A stretch of DNA of 64,000 bases, from the NCBI RefSeq assembly GCF_001425265.1, contig NZ_LMEC01000023.1:1-64000 (forward strand), in the 5' to 3' direction. Under the pieces are notes generated by a model that had not been told where the DNA came from, searched no databases, and was given only the letters and a program-made list of their open reading frames with translations. Both the position numbers and the translations under genes were made by a program. This document shows positions 1 through 10,454 of the stretch, piece after piece (within the stretch, counting starts at the first letter, position 1; the number at the start of each line of letters is the position of its first letter). The DNA is from Massilia sp. Root418. GTDB taxonomy: Bacteria; Pseudomonadota; Gammaproteobacteria; Burkholderiales; Burkholderiaceae_D.

Positions 1-1323
1 GTGGGCAGCGCCTTCAAGACCGTGTTCAAGCCCCTGTACCGGCAGCGCAAGCGCGCCAAGGGCGTCATCAATAGCGGCGTGGCGATGATCGAAACCATGT
101 TGGGCAAAAAAAAGGGCGGTGCCGTGCGCTGGGTGCGCGCGCTGGACTGGGCGGGCAACACGCAAGCGGCCATCATCAAGGCCAACATGGCGCTGGAAAG
201 CTGCATCGCCATGCTGGACTACCTGGGCCAGAAACACTGGTGGTGCCCCGACCGCATCGAACAGCTCGCGCGCGATGCCGCCCCCAGCCTGCGCGCCATG
301 CGCGGCAAGCTCGCCGCCCCGATCCGCGAGGCGGCAGCAGAGATCCGCAAATTCCTGGAAGGCCTGCTGGGCGAGCATGCGGCAGCGGTGGCGATGTCGG
401 TGGCAGGGAACGCTGCCATGTCGCGCGGCGGCGGTGCTCCCGCCAGCCGGGCAAACGGTGCGCGTAGTCCGAGACGGCACAACGAGGTGGCACAAACCCC
501 CGTCGTAAGAGGGAAGAAAGCGCGAGGCAAGACTGCTAACGCAACGCAGAATATGGCGTATTCCATCTACGCGCCGTTGAATTTTGCGTTGAAGGGGCTG
601 CTAGGTGAGCACATCGTTGACCATCACGTCATTGAGCAAAAAAACTGGGGGCTTCAGTGGAATCGGCATGACATGAGGTCTCCGGCGCGAGGCGGCAAGA
701 AAACCGGATGGCAAAGTGAATACAAGAAGATCAACGATCTGGAAACGCCGCTATATCTTTGTACGCCAAGCGCACACGTATTGACCAGTGGGATTGATTC
801 GTTGTGGTTCACTAATCGAGGTCTACCGCATCAGTTTGCTGTGGTTGAGGCAAAGGCGAGCATGAATCCTGCAGCCAAATTGTTGAACTTGTTGGGGGAA
901 GCAAATGCGGAAGATGCCCCCGGTGGTGGGAGTAGGCGCAAGGGAAACCGGCAGAGAGCCACCCGTGCAGTCGGAACAGCGACTCATCCAAAACAGCCAA
1001 AAGAAAAGGTTTTGCAGATGAGCCATCAGTGGATAGAAAAGCGGATAAGAAGGGATTTTCGTAGCCTGACCTCGAGGATAGATTCAAATTATTCCCGGCA
1101 TGTGTTTTTGGTCACGCCTGATGAAGCGGTGCAGCATGTGGCGGCTGCGTTGCGGATAATTGCGGATGGCATGGTTGGTGACCCAGTCAAAGCACAAGAG
1201 CACGCCGCTGATCATTCTACGCATAATGTCAAGACGGAGTTTGGCGAAGCTGAATTGGATGCGGCAAATAAAAGCTACATAGAAGATGGTAAGCCCAAGA
1301 AACCAGGAAGAAGAAAACCATGA
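1..1323 (+). CDS. PoNe-type DNase polymorphic toxin, C-terminal part (5' end cut by window)
   Basis: The frame is open from base 1, so the N-terminal delivery part very likely lies upstream. Residues about 1-150 are an Ala/Arg-rich, partly helical linker. From about residue 185 a toxin domain follows. Near its middle lie a GID motif (D266) and VVEAK (E283-x-K285), the spacing expected of a PD-(D/E)xK nuclease core. The genes that follow are DUF1910/DUF1911 proteins, the known immunity family (PoNi) of PoNe DNases delivered by type VI or related secretion systems. Toxin stop and immunity start overlap (ATGA at 1320-1323). Codon use becomes markedly more AT-rich from about base 480 onward, where the toxin tip begins, which fits exchange of toxin tips by transfer. 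The delivery route cannot be seen in this window. Confidence 0.8.
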   Translation: MGSAFKTVFKPLYRQRKRAKGVINSGVAMIETMLGKKKGGAVRWVRALDWAGNTQAAIIKANMALESCIAMLDYLGQKHWWCPDRIEQLARDAAPSLRAMRGKLAAPIREAAAEIRKFLEGLLGEHAAAVAMSVAGNAAMSRGGGAPASRANGARSPRRHNEVAQTPVVRGKKARGKTANATQNMAYSIYAPLNFALKGLLGEHIVDHHVIEQKNWGLQWNRHDMRSPARGGKKTGWQSEYKKINDLETPLYLCTPSAHVLTSGIDSLWFTNRGLPHQFAVVEAKASMNPAAKLLNLLGEANAEDAPGGGSRRKGNRQRATRAVGTATHPKQPKEKVLQMSHQWIEKRIRRDFRSLTSRIDSNYSRHVFLVTPDEAVQHVAAALRIIADGMVGDPVKAQEHAADHSTHNVKTEFGEAELDAANKSYIEDGKPKKPGRRKP

Positions 1324-2309
1324 GCGAAAATTTTTTTTCCCGCCGTAGACAGCCATACATAAATGAGGAAAGTTTTAATAATACTATTCTTCACTACGAG
1401 CGCGATGTGGTGATTTACAATGATAACTTAAAGCGGAACAAGGACTCCATTTACAAAACTAGCGTTACTCTTGAACACATGGCGGCGCAGATTTGGGCTG
1501 AGTTCCAATTGCGATACACTGCGGGCGAGGGACTAGGAACGCTTGCTGCGTTCATGGATAAGGTTGTGCAGGCATATGAAATTGCTGCAAAGTCGATGGA
1601 TGAGGTTCCTGATGACCAGTACCGCCCCGTCTTTACCTTAAATGATCCGTTGGATGAATATGTCGACTATTTGGGAATTCTCAGCGCGGCTGTTTTGCTC
1701 CATCGCGAAGACCTAATTCCGAAAATCCACGCGCTTCTGGCAGGTACTGATTACGATGGGTCAGATCTCTTGATAGAGGAGTTGCTGAACTTTTATCTGC
1801 CAGACCGACCTGTGATAGACGAGTGGCTGTGGGATAAGCCCTACGGTATGCTGGTTGAGGTGATCGACAGCGAGACACCCGCCGCCAGAGCCAAGGCCAT
1901 GAAGAAGTACGTGACGAAGTGGTATCCGTCCATGAAGGGCCTTGCGCATTTCTGGGGCAAGCACGAGAAGATCACGCCGGAGTATTCGGATTATGTAGGT
2001 TACTGGGCGTTCTGCGCCGCTGCCTTCACTTACCTCTACGATATCGACGACAGCGGATATAGGAATGAGACGGTGTATCCGAAGGACTTGGTGGACTATG
2101 CCCGCAGCAAGCCGCGCCAACCGGTTCGCCTCAAGGATGGCAATGAAATCCTGCGCGTTGCAGGAGGTCAGCCTTGCCCACGCGCAGGAAATTGGTTCAG
2201 CCCAGCCAAGGAGGGTAGCGCGCGGCATTTCAACGAAGGAGAACTCATGCCTTCATTCGATGCATCGGAATACGGCCAGACAATCTGGCAGTGGAGTTCC
2301 GCTACCTGA
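1320..2309 (+). CDS. DUF1910/DUF1911 (PoNi-like) immunity protein, copy 1
   Basis: This is a predicted cytoplasmic immunity protein that would neutralise the upstream nuclease toxin. The N-terminal half (DUF1910-like) begins with an RRRQPY motif shared by all four copies. The C-terminal half (DUF1911) carries KWYPSMKGLAHFWGKHEK followed by YVGYWAFCAAAFTYLYD and YPKDLVDYAR. The ATG overlaps the toxin stop by four bases, so translation is probably coupled. This copy is 329 aa, about 55-60 aa longer than copies 3 and 4. The extra tail after about residue 260 includes an internal Met (base 2247, preceded by AAGGAGAACTC) and looks like read-through into debris. It is AT-rich in its first half. As the copy next to the toxin it is the likeliest cognate immunity gene, which is an inference. 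Confidence 0.85.
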   Translation: MSENFFSRRRQPYINEESFNNTILHYERDVVIYNDNLKRNKDSIYKTSVTLEHMAAQIWAEFQLRYTAGEGLGTLAAFMDKVVQAYEIAAKSMDEVPDDQYRPVFTLNDPLDEYVDYLGILSAAVLLHREDLIPKIHALLAGTDYDGSDLLIEELLNFYLPDRPVIDEWLWDKPYGMLVEVIDSETPAARAKAMKKYVTKWYPSMKGLAHFWGKHEKITPEYSDYVGYWAFCAAAFTYLYDIDDSGYRNETVYPKDLVDYARSKPRQPVRLKDGNEILRVAGGQPCPRAGNWFSPAKEGSARHFNEGELMPSFDASEYGQTIWQWSSAT

Positions 2310-2327
2310 GCATAGGGCCTGGATGAA

Positions 2328-2864
2328 ATGACCACTCCTTTCGTAGCCCGCCGGCGTCAGCCTTACCTCGGCGAGCAGACCTTTCTCAGCACGATAGCCC
2401 ACTATCGCCGCGACAAAAATCAAGGCGAGCAAAAACTGATTGAGCACGGGCACGTGCCGCGTGAGCGAAGCGCGATTCTCGGATTCTTGGCAAGCTTCTT
2501 GTGGTGTGAGTTTCAGCTGCGGTACACAGCCGGCGATCCGCTTCCCGACTTGGCAGAATTGCTCACAAAAGTGGTCGCCGCCTATGAGCGAGAAGCAGAG
2601 TCATCCGCCCGCTTGGCCGATGACGAGTACATTCCAGTCTTCGCCATGGACGATCCTATCGATGAGTATGTCGACTTTATCGGCTTGATCAGTGCCTGCA
2701 TCCTGCTGCATCGCGAGGATCTGATACCGCGCGTTCACGCCTTGGTAGCAGGCGGCCCGTACGATGCAGCGGATGCTGTGGTGGAAGAACTATTGGGCTT
2801 TTATCTGCCAGACCGTCCCGAGCTAGATGAATGGTTCTGGAATAGAAGTGGTATCCGTCGATGA
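2328..2864 (+). CDS. PoNi-like immunity copy 2, N-terminal half (frameshifted)
   Basis: This is the DUF1910-type N-terminal half of an immunity protein closely resembling copy 3 (shared words LQLRYTAGDPLP-like, KVVAAYERE, DPIDEYVDFIGLISAC). It ends abruptly after DEWFWN, followed by four unrelated residues. Alignment with copy 3 shows why. Bases 3626-3705 of copy 3 (80 nt) correspond to a single G here, a net loss of 79 bp, which shifts the frame and removes about 26 residues. The remaining DUF1911 half continues in another frame from 2861. The gene is probably broken, though two half-proteins made by coupled translation (ATGA at 2861-2864) cannot be excluded. Confidence 0.75.
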   Translation: MTTPFVARRRQPYLGEQTFLSTIAHYRRDKNQGEQKLIEHGHVPRERSAILGFLASFLWCEFQLRYTAGDPLPDLAELLTKVVAAYEREAESSARLADDEYIPVFAMDDPIDEYVDFIGLISACILLHREDLIPRVHALVAGGPYDAADAVVEELLGFYLPDRPELDEWFWNRSGIRR

Positions 2865-3112
2865 AAGGGCTGGCGCATTTCTGGGGCAAGCACGAGAGAA
2901 TGAAGCCTGAGTATTCTTCATACGTCGGCTACTGGGCATTTTGCGCTGCCGCCTTTACCTATCTCTACGACCTCGATGACAGCACGTACCGTGATGAACT
3001 TGTCTACCCGAAGGACTTGGTCGACTACGCGCGCAGCGTGCCACGCCAGTTGGTCACACTGAACGACGGGGCCGAAGTGGTCCGTACCGCGAGTGACGGG
3101 GCAATATCATGA
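2861..3112 (+). CDS. PoNi-like immunity copy 2, detached DUF1911 C-terminal half
   Basis: An 83-residue frame starts at the conserved MKGLAHFWGKHE motif and contains YVGYWAFCAAAFTYLYD and YPKDLVDYAR, i.e. most of a DUF1911 domain. It overlaps the end of the preceding fragment by ATGA and itself overlaps the next copy by ATGA (3109-3112). It has a short extra tail (LVTLNDGAEV) resembling the tail of copy 1. It is the continuation of copy 2 after the 79-bp deletion. Whether it is translated on its own is unknown; no good ribosome-binding site is visible, so re-initiation would be needed. Confidence 0.6.
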   Translation: MKGLAHFWGKHERMKPEYSSYVGYWAFCAAAFTYLYDLDDSTYRDELVYPKDLVDYARSVPRQLVTLNDGAEVVRTASDGAIS

Positions 3113-3918
3113 GCGCGACGTTTTCCGATCGCCGGCGCCAGCCGTACATTGACGAGACAAGCTTTCTCAATACGATAGCGCACTATCGCGGCGAGGAAGA
3201 ACAGGGCGAGCGGGAATTGCCTGAGAATGCGCACCTGCCGCGAGAGCAAACCGAAATTCTCGGGTTCATGGCAGGCTTCCTGTGGCGCGAGTTCCAGTTG
3301 AGGTATACCGCTGGCGATCCGCTTCCCGAGCTCGCTGAGCTGCTGACGAAAGTGGTCGCTGCGTATGAGCGCGAAGCGATTGCTTCGGACCGCTTGCCTG
3401 ATGACGAGTACATTCCTGTGTTCGCGCTGGATGACCCAATCGACGAGTATGTGGACTTCATCGGCTTGATCAGTGCCTGCGCCTTGCTGCACCGCGAGGA
3501 TCTGATACCGCGCATCCACGCTTTGGTTGCCGGCGGCGCCTACGACGAAGTGGATTTGGTTGTCGAGGAGCTGTTGAGATTTTATCTCCCAGACCGTCCG
3601 GCACTGGATGAGTGGTTGTGGAATAAGCCTTACGGCTTGCTGGTTGAAGTCATCATCAGCGACAGCGCTGCAGCCAAATCCGGTGCGATGAAGAAGTATG
3701 TATCCAAGTGGTATCCGTCGATGAAAGGGCTGGCGCATTTCTGGGGCAAGCACGAGAAGAGCAAGCCTGCCTATTCTTCATACGTGGGATATTGGGCGTT
3801 CTGTGCCGCTGCTTTCACCTATCTCTACGATCTCGACGACAGCGCGTACCGCGACGAGCTGGTGTATCCAAAAGATCTTGTTGACTACGCGCGCAGCATG
3901 CCGCGCCGCCTTTCATGA
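3109..3918 (+). CDS. DUF1910/DUF1911 (PoNi-like) immunity protein, copy 3
   Basis: This is an intact 269-residue immunity paralogue with the RRRQPYIDE start motif, an acidic middle region (DDPIDEYVDFIGL) and the complete DUF1911 block (WYPSMKGLAHFWGKHEK, GYWAFCAAAFTYLYD, YPKDLVDYAR). The start overlaps the stop of the preceding fragment by four bases, and its stop overlaps the start of copy 4 by four bases. Fifty-two bases (3706-3757) are identical to 2846-2897 in copy 2, far above the general similarity of the copies and suggestive of recent recombination or gene conversion. Extra immunity paralogues are often kept against related toxins of competitors; that role is inferred here. Confidence 0.85.
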   Translation: MSATFSDRRRQPYIDETSFLNTIAHYRGEEEQGERELPENAHLPREQTEILGFMAGFLWREFQLRYTAGDPLPELAELLTKVVAAYEREAIASDRLPDDEYIPVFALDDPIDEYVDFIGLISACALLHREDLIPRIHALVAGGAYDEVDLVVEELLRFYLPDRPALDEWLWNKPYGLLVEVIISDSAAAKSGAMKKYVSKWYPSMKGLAHFWGKHEKSKPAYSSYVGYWAFCAAAFTYLYDLDDSAYRDELVYPKDLVDYARSMPRRLS

Positions 3919-4742
3919 ACGCGAATTTCCTTTCCCTGCGTCGCCAGCCCTATATTGACGAGCAAAGCTTTGCCAACATGCTGGCGGCGTACCGGCGCAA
4001 TGACGAGCTTGCTGAGGAAAAACTAACGGAACGCAAAGACAAGCCAGGCGGTCAGCACGTCCTCCTTGGCTACATCGCGGCCGGCCGCTGGCGTGAGTTC
4101 CAGCTCAGGTACACGGCCGGTGATCCGCTCCATGAACTCGCCGCTTTCCTGGCCAAGGTAGTGCAGGCATACGAGCGCGAAGCGGAAGCGAAAGACGAGC
4201 TACCCGAAGAGGAATACAGCGCGGTGTTCACGCTGGATGATCCAATCGATGAATACGTGGACTACATTGGCATCATCAGCGTAGCTGCGCTGCTGCATAG
4301 GGAGGATTTGATACCGCGAGTCTTCGCGCTCATGGCGGGGACTGACTATGACGAAACGGACTTGCTGATTGAGGAGTTACTCAACTTCTATTTGCCGGAC
4401 CGCCCTGTCGTCGATGGATGGTATTGGGAGAAGCCCTACGGCATGCTGGTGGACGTGATCGACAGCGAGGCCCCTGCCGCCAAGGCCGAGGCCATGAAGC
4501 GATACGTGGCAAGGTGGTATCCGTCGATGAGGGGCCGCGCTCATTTCTGGGGCAAGCATGAAAACGCGACGCCCAAATATTCCGATTATGTCGGTTACTG
4601 GGCATTTTGCGCGGCCGCCTTCACCTACCTCTACGATATCGACGACAGCGGGTACCGCGACGAGCTGGTGTATCCCAAGGACCTGGTTGACTACGCCCGC
4701 AAGTCGCCGCCCCCTAGCCCGAAATCGGCCGGGGGCGCTTAG
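3915..4742 (+). CDS. DUF1910/DUF1911 (PoNi-like) immunity protein, copy 4
   Basis: This is an intact 275-residue paralogue. Its middle part (LLIEELLNFYLPDRPV, PYGMLVDVIDSEAPAAKA) is closer to copy 1 than to copies 2 and 3, so the array seems to hold two subfamilies (1/4 and 2/3). The full DUF1911 signature is present. The start overlaps the copy 3 stop by ATGA. It is the last gene of the toxin/immunity operon and converges with map, with one base between the stops. The final codons lie in a GC-rich imperfect hairpin (about 4708-4737) that could serve as a weak shared terminator, though it lacks a T-tract. Confidence 0.85.
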   Translation: MNANFLSLRRQPYIDEQSFANMLAAYRRNDELAEEKLTERKDKPGGQHVLLGYIAAGRWREFQLRYTAGDPLHELAAFLAKVVQAYEREAEAKDELPEEEYSAVFTLDDPIDEYVDYIGIISVAALLHREDLIPRVFALMAGTDYDETDLLIEELLNFYLPDRPVVDGWYWEKPYGMLVDVIDSEAPAAKAEAMKRYVARWYPSMRGRAHFWGKHENATPKYSDYVGYWAFCAAAFTYLYDIDDSGYRDELVYPKDLVDYARKSPPPSPKSAGGA

Positions 4743-4743
4743 C

Positions 4744-5535
4744 CTATTGGGCCTGTTCGCCCGGCGCCAGCGTCAGCACCTCAAAGCCGGTCTCGGTCAC
4801 CGTCACCATGTGTTCCCACTGCGCCGACAGCGAGCGGTCGGCGGTGACGACGGTCCAGCCATCCGGCATCTGGCGCGATTGCGGCTTGCCGGCGTTGATC
4901 ATCGGTTCGATGGTAAACAGCATGCCCGGCTGCAGCGTCATGCCGGTGCCGGGCTTGCCGTAGTGGCGCACTTCCAGGTCTTCGTGATACACCAGGCCGA
5001 TGCCGTGGCCGCAGTAGTCGCGCACCACGCTGAAGCCGGCCGCTTCAGCCACGGTCTGGATGGCGTGGCCGACGTCCCCCAAGGTGGCGCCCGGCTTCAC
5101 CGCGCGGATGCCGGCCCACATCGACTTGTAGGTCACGTCCACCAAGCGCTCGGCCTGCTTGCTGGGCTGGCCCACGTAGTACATGCGGCTGGTGTCGCCG
5201 TGCCAGCCATCCTTGATCACGGCCACGTCGATGTTGATGATGTCGCCGTCGCGCAGCACGCGCTTGGGCGAGGGGATGCCGTGGCAGATCACTTCGTTCA
5301 CCGAGGTGCAGACGGTGGCCGGGAAGCCGCCGTAGCCCACGTTGGCGGGAATCACTTGCTGCACCTTGACGATGTAGTCGTTGCAGATCTTGTCCAGGTC
5401 TTCGGTGGTGACGCCGGCCTTGATGTGCGGACCGATCATGGTCAGCACGTCGGCCGCCAGCTGCGCCGCCACGCGTGCCTGGGCGATCTGCTCGGGGCTC
5501 TTGATGAGGATGTCGTTCTGTTTTTTCTTACGCAT
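4744..5535 (-). CDS. map: Type I methionine aminopeptidase
   Basis: The enzyme removes the N-terminal Met from nascent proteins. The protein is 263 aa, the usual length for the bacterial type I enzyme. Family motifs are visible: CHGIPS near residue 84, the metal-ligand Asp pair in INIDV and HGDTSRM, GHGIG with the ligand His, and FTIEPMI with a ligand Glu, followed by the C-terminal EHMVTVTE ligand region. The start codon overlaps the end of the upstream ParD-like gene by eight bases, so the two are translationally coupled. This pairing with a ParD-like gene, rather than with rpsB-tsf, suggests it may be a second, accessory map copy. Confidence 0.95.
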   Translation of the reverse strand: MRKKKQNDILIKSPEQIAQARVAAQLAADVLTMIGPHIKAGVTTEDLDKICNDYIVKVQQVIPANVGYGGFPATVCTSVNEVICHGIPSPKRVLRDGDIINIDVAVIKDGWHGDTSRMYYVGQPSKQAERLVDVTYKSMWAGIRAVKPGATLGDVGHAIQTVAEAAGFSVVRDYCGHGIGLVYHEDLEVRHYGKPGTGMTLQPGMLFTIEPMINAGKPQSRQMPDGWTVVTADRSLSAQWEHMVTVTETGFEVLTLAPGEQAQ

Positions 5536-5770
5536 GGTGCCGGCGCTCCTCGATGGGGGCGCCGATGGCGTCGGCCAAAGTGGGGCCGTCCTGCGCGGCG
5601 GAGCGCAGCAGCATCTGGCAGATGTCGCTGTAGCGCAGTTCGGGATTGGTTTCGGCCAGCATGCCGATGCGCAGCCAGTGTTCGGCCTGCGCGTTGATGG
5701 AGCGGCTCAGCGCGCCGCTCGCCACCCGCAGGTTTTCGTGCATCTGGTCGGAGATTTTTACTATGCCCAT
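5528..5770 (-). CDS. ParD-like antitoxin-family protein (ribbon-helix-helix)
   Basis: An 80-residue protein starting MGIVKISDQMHENL, followed by ASGALSRSINAQAEHWLRIG. This is a ribbon-helix-helix pattern of the ParD-like family: a short beta strand with alternating residues, then two helices. Members are small DNA-binding proteins classed with type II antitoxins, but no ParE-like toxin is next to it; its coupled neighbour is map. The start lies just downstream of three 11-bp-spaced TATATGAA-like repeats, suggesting autoregulation. Calling it an antitoxin rests on family membership only. Confidence 0.75.
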   Translation of the reverse strand: MGIVKISDQMHENLRVASGALSRSINAQAEHWLRIGMLAETNPELRYSDICQMLLRSAAQDGPTLADAIGAPIEERRHHA

Positions 5771-5784
5771 GGTTGTTCGTTTGA

Positions 5785-5811
5785 TATATGAAGTGTATAT
5801 GAAACGTATAT
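5785..5811 (-). promoter_or_regulatory. Candidate operator: tandem TATATGAA repeats, 11-bp period
   Basis: TATATGAA occurs at 5785-5792 and 5796-5803, and a truncated TATAT at 5807-5811, each shifted by exactly 11 bp. This is about one helical turn and fits side-by-side binding of ribbon-helix-helix dimers. The site lies 15 bp upstream of the ParD-like start codon and overlaps its expected promoter. Autorepression is an inference. Confidence 0.45.
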
Positions 5812-5841
5812 TACCATGGGTTGCCGTTTTGCGTACACCGA

Positions 5842-6207
5842 TCAGCGTACGTCCTCGGGCTTGAACAGCGGGTTGTAGATCAGTCCCAGCACGTTGCCGT
5901 ACGGGTCGTTCAGCTCGGCCACCTTGATGCCTTCGCCCACCTCCTGGATGGCCGAGAACACCGTGGCGCCCAGCGCGGTGATGCGCTCGACTTCGGCTTC
6001 GATGTTGTCCACGCCCCAGTAGACGCGGCTGCCCGACGGGCCGGGCGTGCCGTCCGGGAACAGGCCCAGCTCGAAGCCGCCGACGGCGAAGCCGATGTAG
6101 AACGGCTGGTCGAAGTAGGGGCCCACGCCGAACACGCTGGTGTACCAGGCTTTGCCTTGTTCCATGTCCGGCACGGGATACATGGCGGTGCGTAATCCTT
6201 TGATCAT
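5842..6207 (-). CDS. VOC-family (glyoxalase/bleomycin-resistance-like) protein
   Basis: A 121-residue protein with the two-module VOC fold pattern: MIKGLRTAMYPVPDMEQGKAWY at the start, then VYWGVDNIEAEV near residue 65 and a final NDPYGNVLGLIYNPLF. The NDPYGN-L motif is typical of the metal-binding end of these proteins. Substrate is unknown. It lies 70 bp downstream of, and co-directional with, an AraC regulator, so the two are likely co-transcribed. Confidence 0.85.
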   Translation of the reverse strand: MIKGLRTAMYPVPDMEQGKAWYTSVFGVGPYFDQPFYIGFAVGGFELGLFPDGTPGPSGSRVYWGVDNIEAEVERITALGATVFSAIQEVGEGIKVAELNDPYGNVLGLIYNPLFKPEDVR

Positions 6208-6277
6208 CTTGCTCTCCTGGTTGAAAAGATGGCTATCTTGCCACGCCGGGAGCGGCCCCGATTGGAAAAATGGAAAG

Positions 6278-7141
6278 TCAGCGCAGGAAATTTTCCGGGG
6301 CGCTGCCGGAGAATTCCTGGAAGTCGTGGATCAGGTGGGACTGGTCGAAGTAGCCGCAGTCCTGGGCCAGCCGGGCCCAGTCGGTTGTCCCGGCGTGGGG
6401 CTGCGCCTGCGCCAAGGCGCCGGTGGCGCGGCGGAAGCGGCAGATGCGGGCGTACATTTTCGGGGTCAGGCCGACCTTGGCGCGGAACTGGGCGGCCAGG
6501 TGCTGGCGCGACACGCCCAGGCCGTCCGCCAGCGTGTCGATGCGCAGGCCGCCGCCGCTGCGGCCGATGACGTCCAGCGCCGCGCCGACCAGCGCGCCTG
6601 CGGGTGCCGCGGCAGGCGGCAGTGCGCCCGGTTCCAGGACCGACGGCCGGCCCCTGCGCGCCATGCCGGCGGCGGCGTCTCCGCCGGCGGCGGCAGCCTG
6701 CAGCCGCGCCAGCAGGCTGCGCTCGATCAGCGCCAGGCGCTGGACGTCGCTCAGTTCGCGGCCCCACAGGCTGTCGGCCAGCCGGTCGGCGTCGCTGCGG
6801 CCCCATAGCTGGTCCAGGTCGCTGCGTTGGTCGGCCAGGTGGTGCAGGGGCAGGGCGGGGCCGTGCGGCGGCGACAGGAAAATGCCCGCCGCGCCCGGCT
6901 TGAAGCGCACCGCCACGGTGCGCACTACCTGCGAGGACGCCACGTGGATGGCGCGCGTCATCATGCCGACGGCGAAAGCCGCCGCGCCCGTATCCTGCCA
7001 CAGGATGTCGATGCAGTTGTCCGGCAGCACCCTGTGCGAGGCCGCGCGGCCGCCTGGCACCGGGCCGCCGGACGCGCTCGCCCACAGGCAGGCGACATAC
7101 GCGCGCAAGGCGGGGTGAGGCGGAAATTCCTTATAGTGCAT
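6278..7141 (-). CDS. AraC-family transcriptional regulator
   Basis: 287 aa. The N-terminal part (residues about 1-130; PHPALRAYVACLWAS, VLPDNCIDILW) matches the DUF6597-type sensor region seen in many AraC proteins. The C-terminal double helix-turn-helix includes LADGLGVSRQHLAAQFRAKVG and the second recognition part CGYFDQSHLIHDFQEFSG. The Ala/Gly-rich stretch around residue 180 is an interdomain linker. It is divergent from leuS, and the downstream VOC gene is its likely operon partner. The effector is unknown. Confidence 0.9.
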   Translation of the reverse strand: MHYKEFPPHPALRAYVACLWASASGGPVPGGRAASHRVLPDNCIDILWQDTGAAAFAVGMMTRAIHVASSQVVRTVAVRFKPGAAGIFLSPPHGPALPLHHLADQRSDLDQLWGRSDADRLADSLWGRELSDVQRLALIERSLLARLQAAAAGGDAAAGMARRGRPSVLEPGALPPAAAPAGALVGAALDVIGRSGGGLRIDTLADGLGVSRQHLAAQFRAKVGLTPKMYARICRFRRATGALAQAQPHAGTTDWARLAQDCGYFDQSHLIHDFQEFSGSAPENFLR

Positions 7142-7146
7142 GCTGT

Positions 7147-7152
7147 TATAAT
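7147..7152 (+). promoter_or_regulatory. Possible -10 element upstream of leuS
   Basis: A perfect TATAAT lies 45 bp before the leuS start in the divergent AraC/leuS gap. No convincing -35 hexamer is found at 16-18 bp upstream, so the assignment is tentative. Confidence 0.35.
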
Positions 7153-7154
7153 GA

Positions 7155-9848
<2,694 letters not shown>

Positions 9849-9850
9849 GC

Positions 9851-10435
9851 ATGAAGACCACCATTCACACCTTGAAACGCGGCGCCGGTGCGCTGCTGGT
9901 GGCGGCGGCCCTGGCGGGCTCGCTGTCGGCCTGCGGCTTCCACCTGCGCGGTTCGGGCGGCCACTACACGCTGCCGTTCCCGGCCATGTACGTCGGCTTG
10001 CCGGAATCGTCGCCGCTGGCGATCGATTTGAAGCGCAACATCCGCGTCAACGGCAACACGGTGGTGGTCTCCGATCCGGCCAAGGCCGACGGCGTGATCG
10101 AGGTGCTGAGCGATCCGGAGAAGACCCGCACCAAGAGCATCCTGTCGCTGAACAGCAATGGCCGCGTGCGTGAATACCTGCTGGCCTACACCATCGTGTT
10201 CCGCGTGCGCGACAAGCTCGGTAACGAGCTGCTGGCGCCTACCAGCATCAGCCTGAATCGTCCCATCACGTTCGACGAAACCCAGCTGCTGGCCAAGGAG
10301 CAGGAAGAGGCGCTGCTGTACAGGGACATGCAGACCGACCTGGTGCAGCAGATGATGCGCCGCATGGCCGCCATCAAGCCGGTGGCTGCGCTGTCGCTGG
10401 CGCCCGCCACGCCGGTCGCGGCACCGAAGGAATAG
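9851..10435 (+). CDS. lptE: LPS-assembly lipoprotein LptE
   Basis: This is the outer-membrane lipoprotein that forms the plug and chaperone of the LptD translocon for lipopolysaccharide. The start at 9851 gives a signal peptide with lipobox LSAC (Cys about residue 23), followed by the conserved GFHLRG. 194 aa. The later segment with DRMQ-type helix (LYRDMQTDLVQQMMRRM) is typical. The position between leuS and holA is conserved in many Gram-negative bacteria and supports the call. The frame is open further upstream, but only inside leuS. Confidence 0.95.
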   Translation: MKTTIHTLKRGAGALLVAAALAGSLSACGFHLRGSGGHYTLPFPAMYVGLPESSPLAIDLKRNIRVNGNTVVVSDPAKADGVIEVLSDPEKTRTKSILSLNSNGRVREYLLAYTIVFRVRDKLGNELLAPTSISLNRPITFDETQLLAKEQEEALLYRDMQTDLVQQMMRRMAAIKPVAALSLAPATPVAAPKE

Positions 10436-10454
10436 AGCATATGCGGGACAACGT

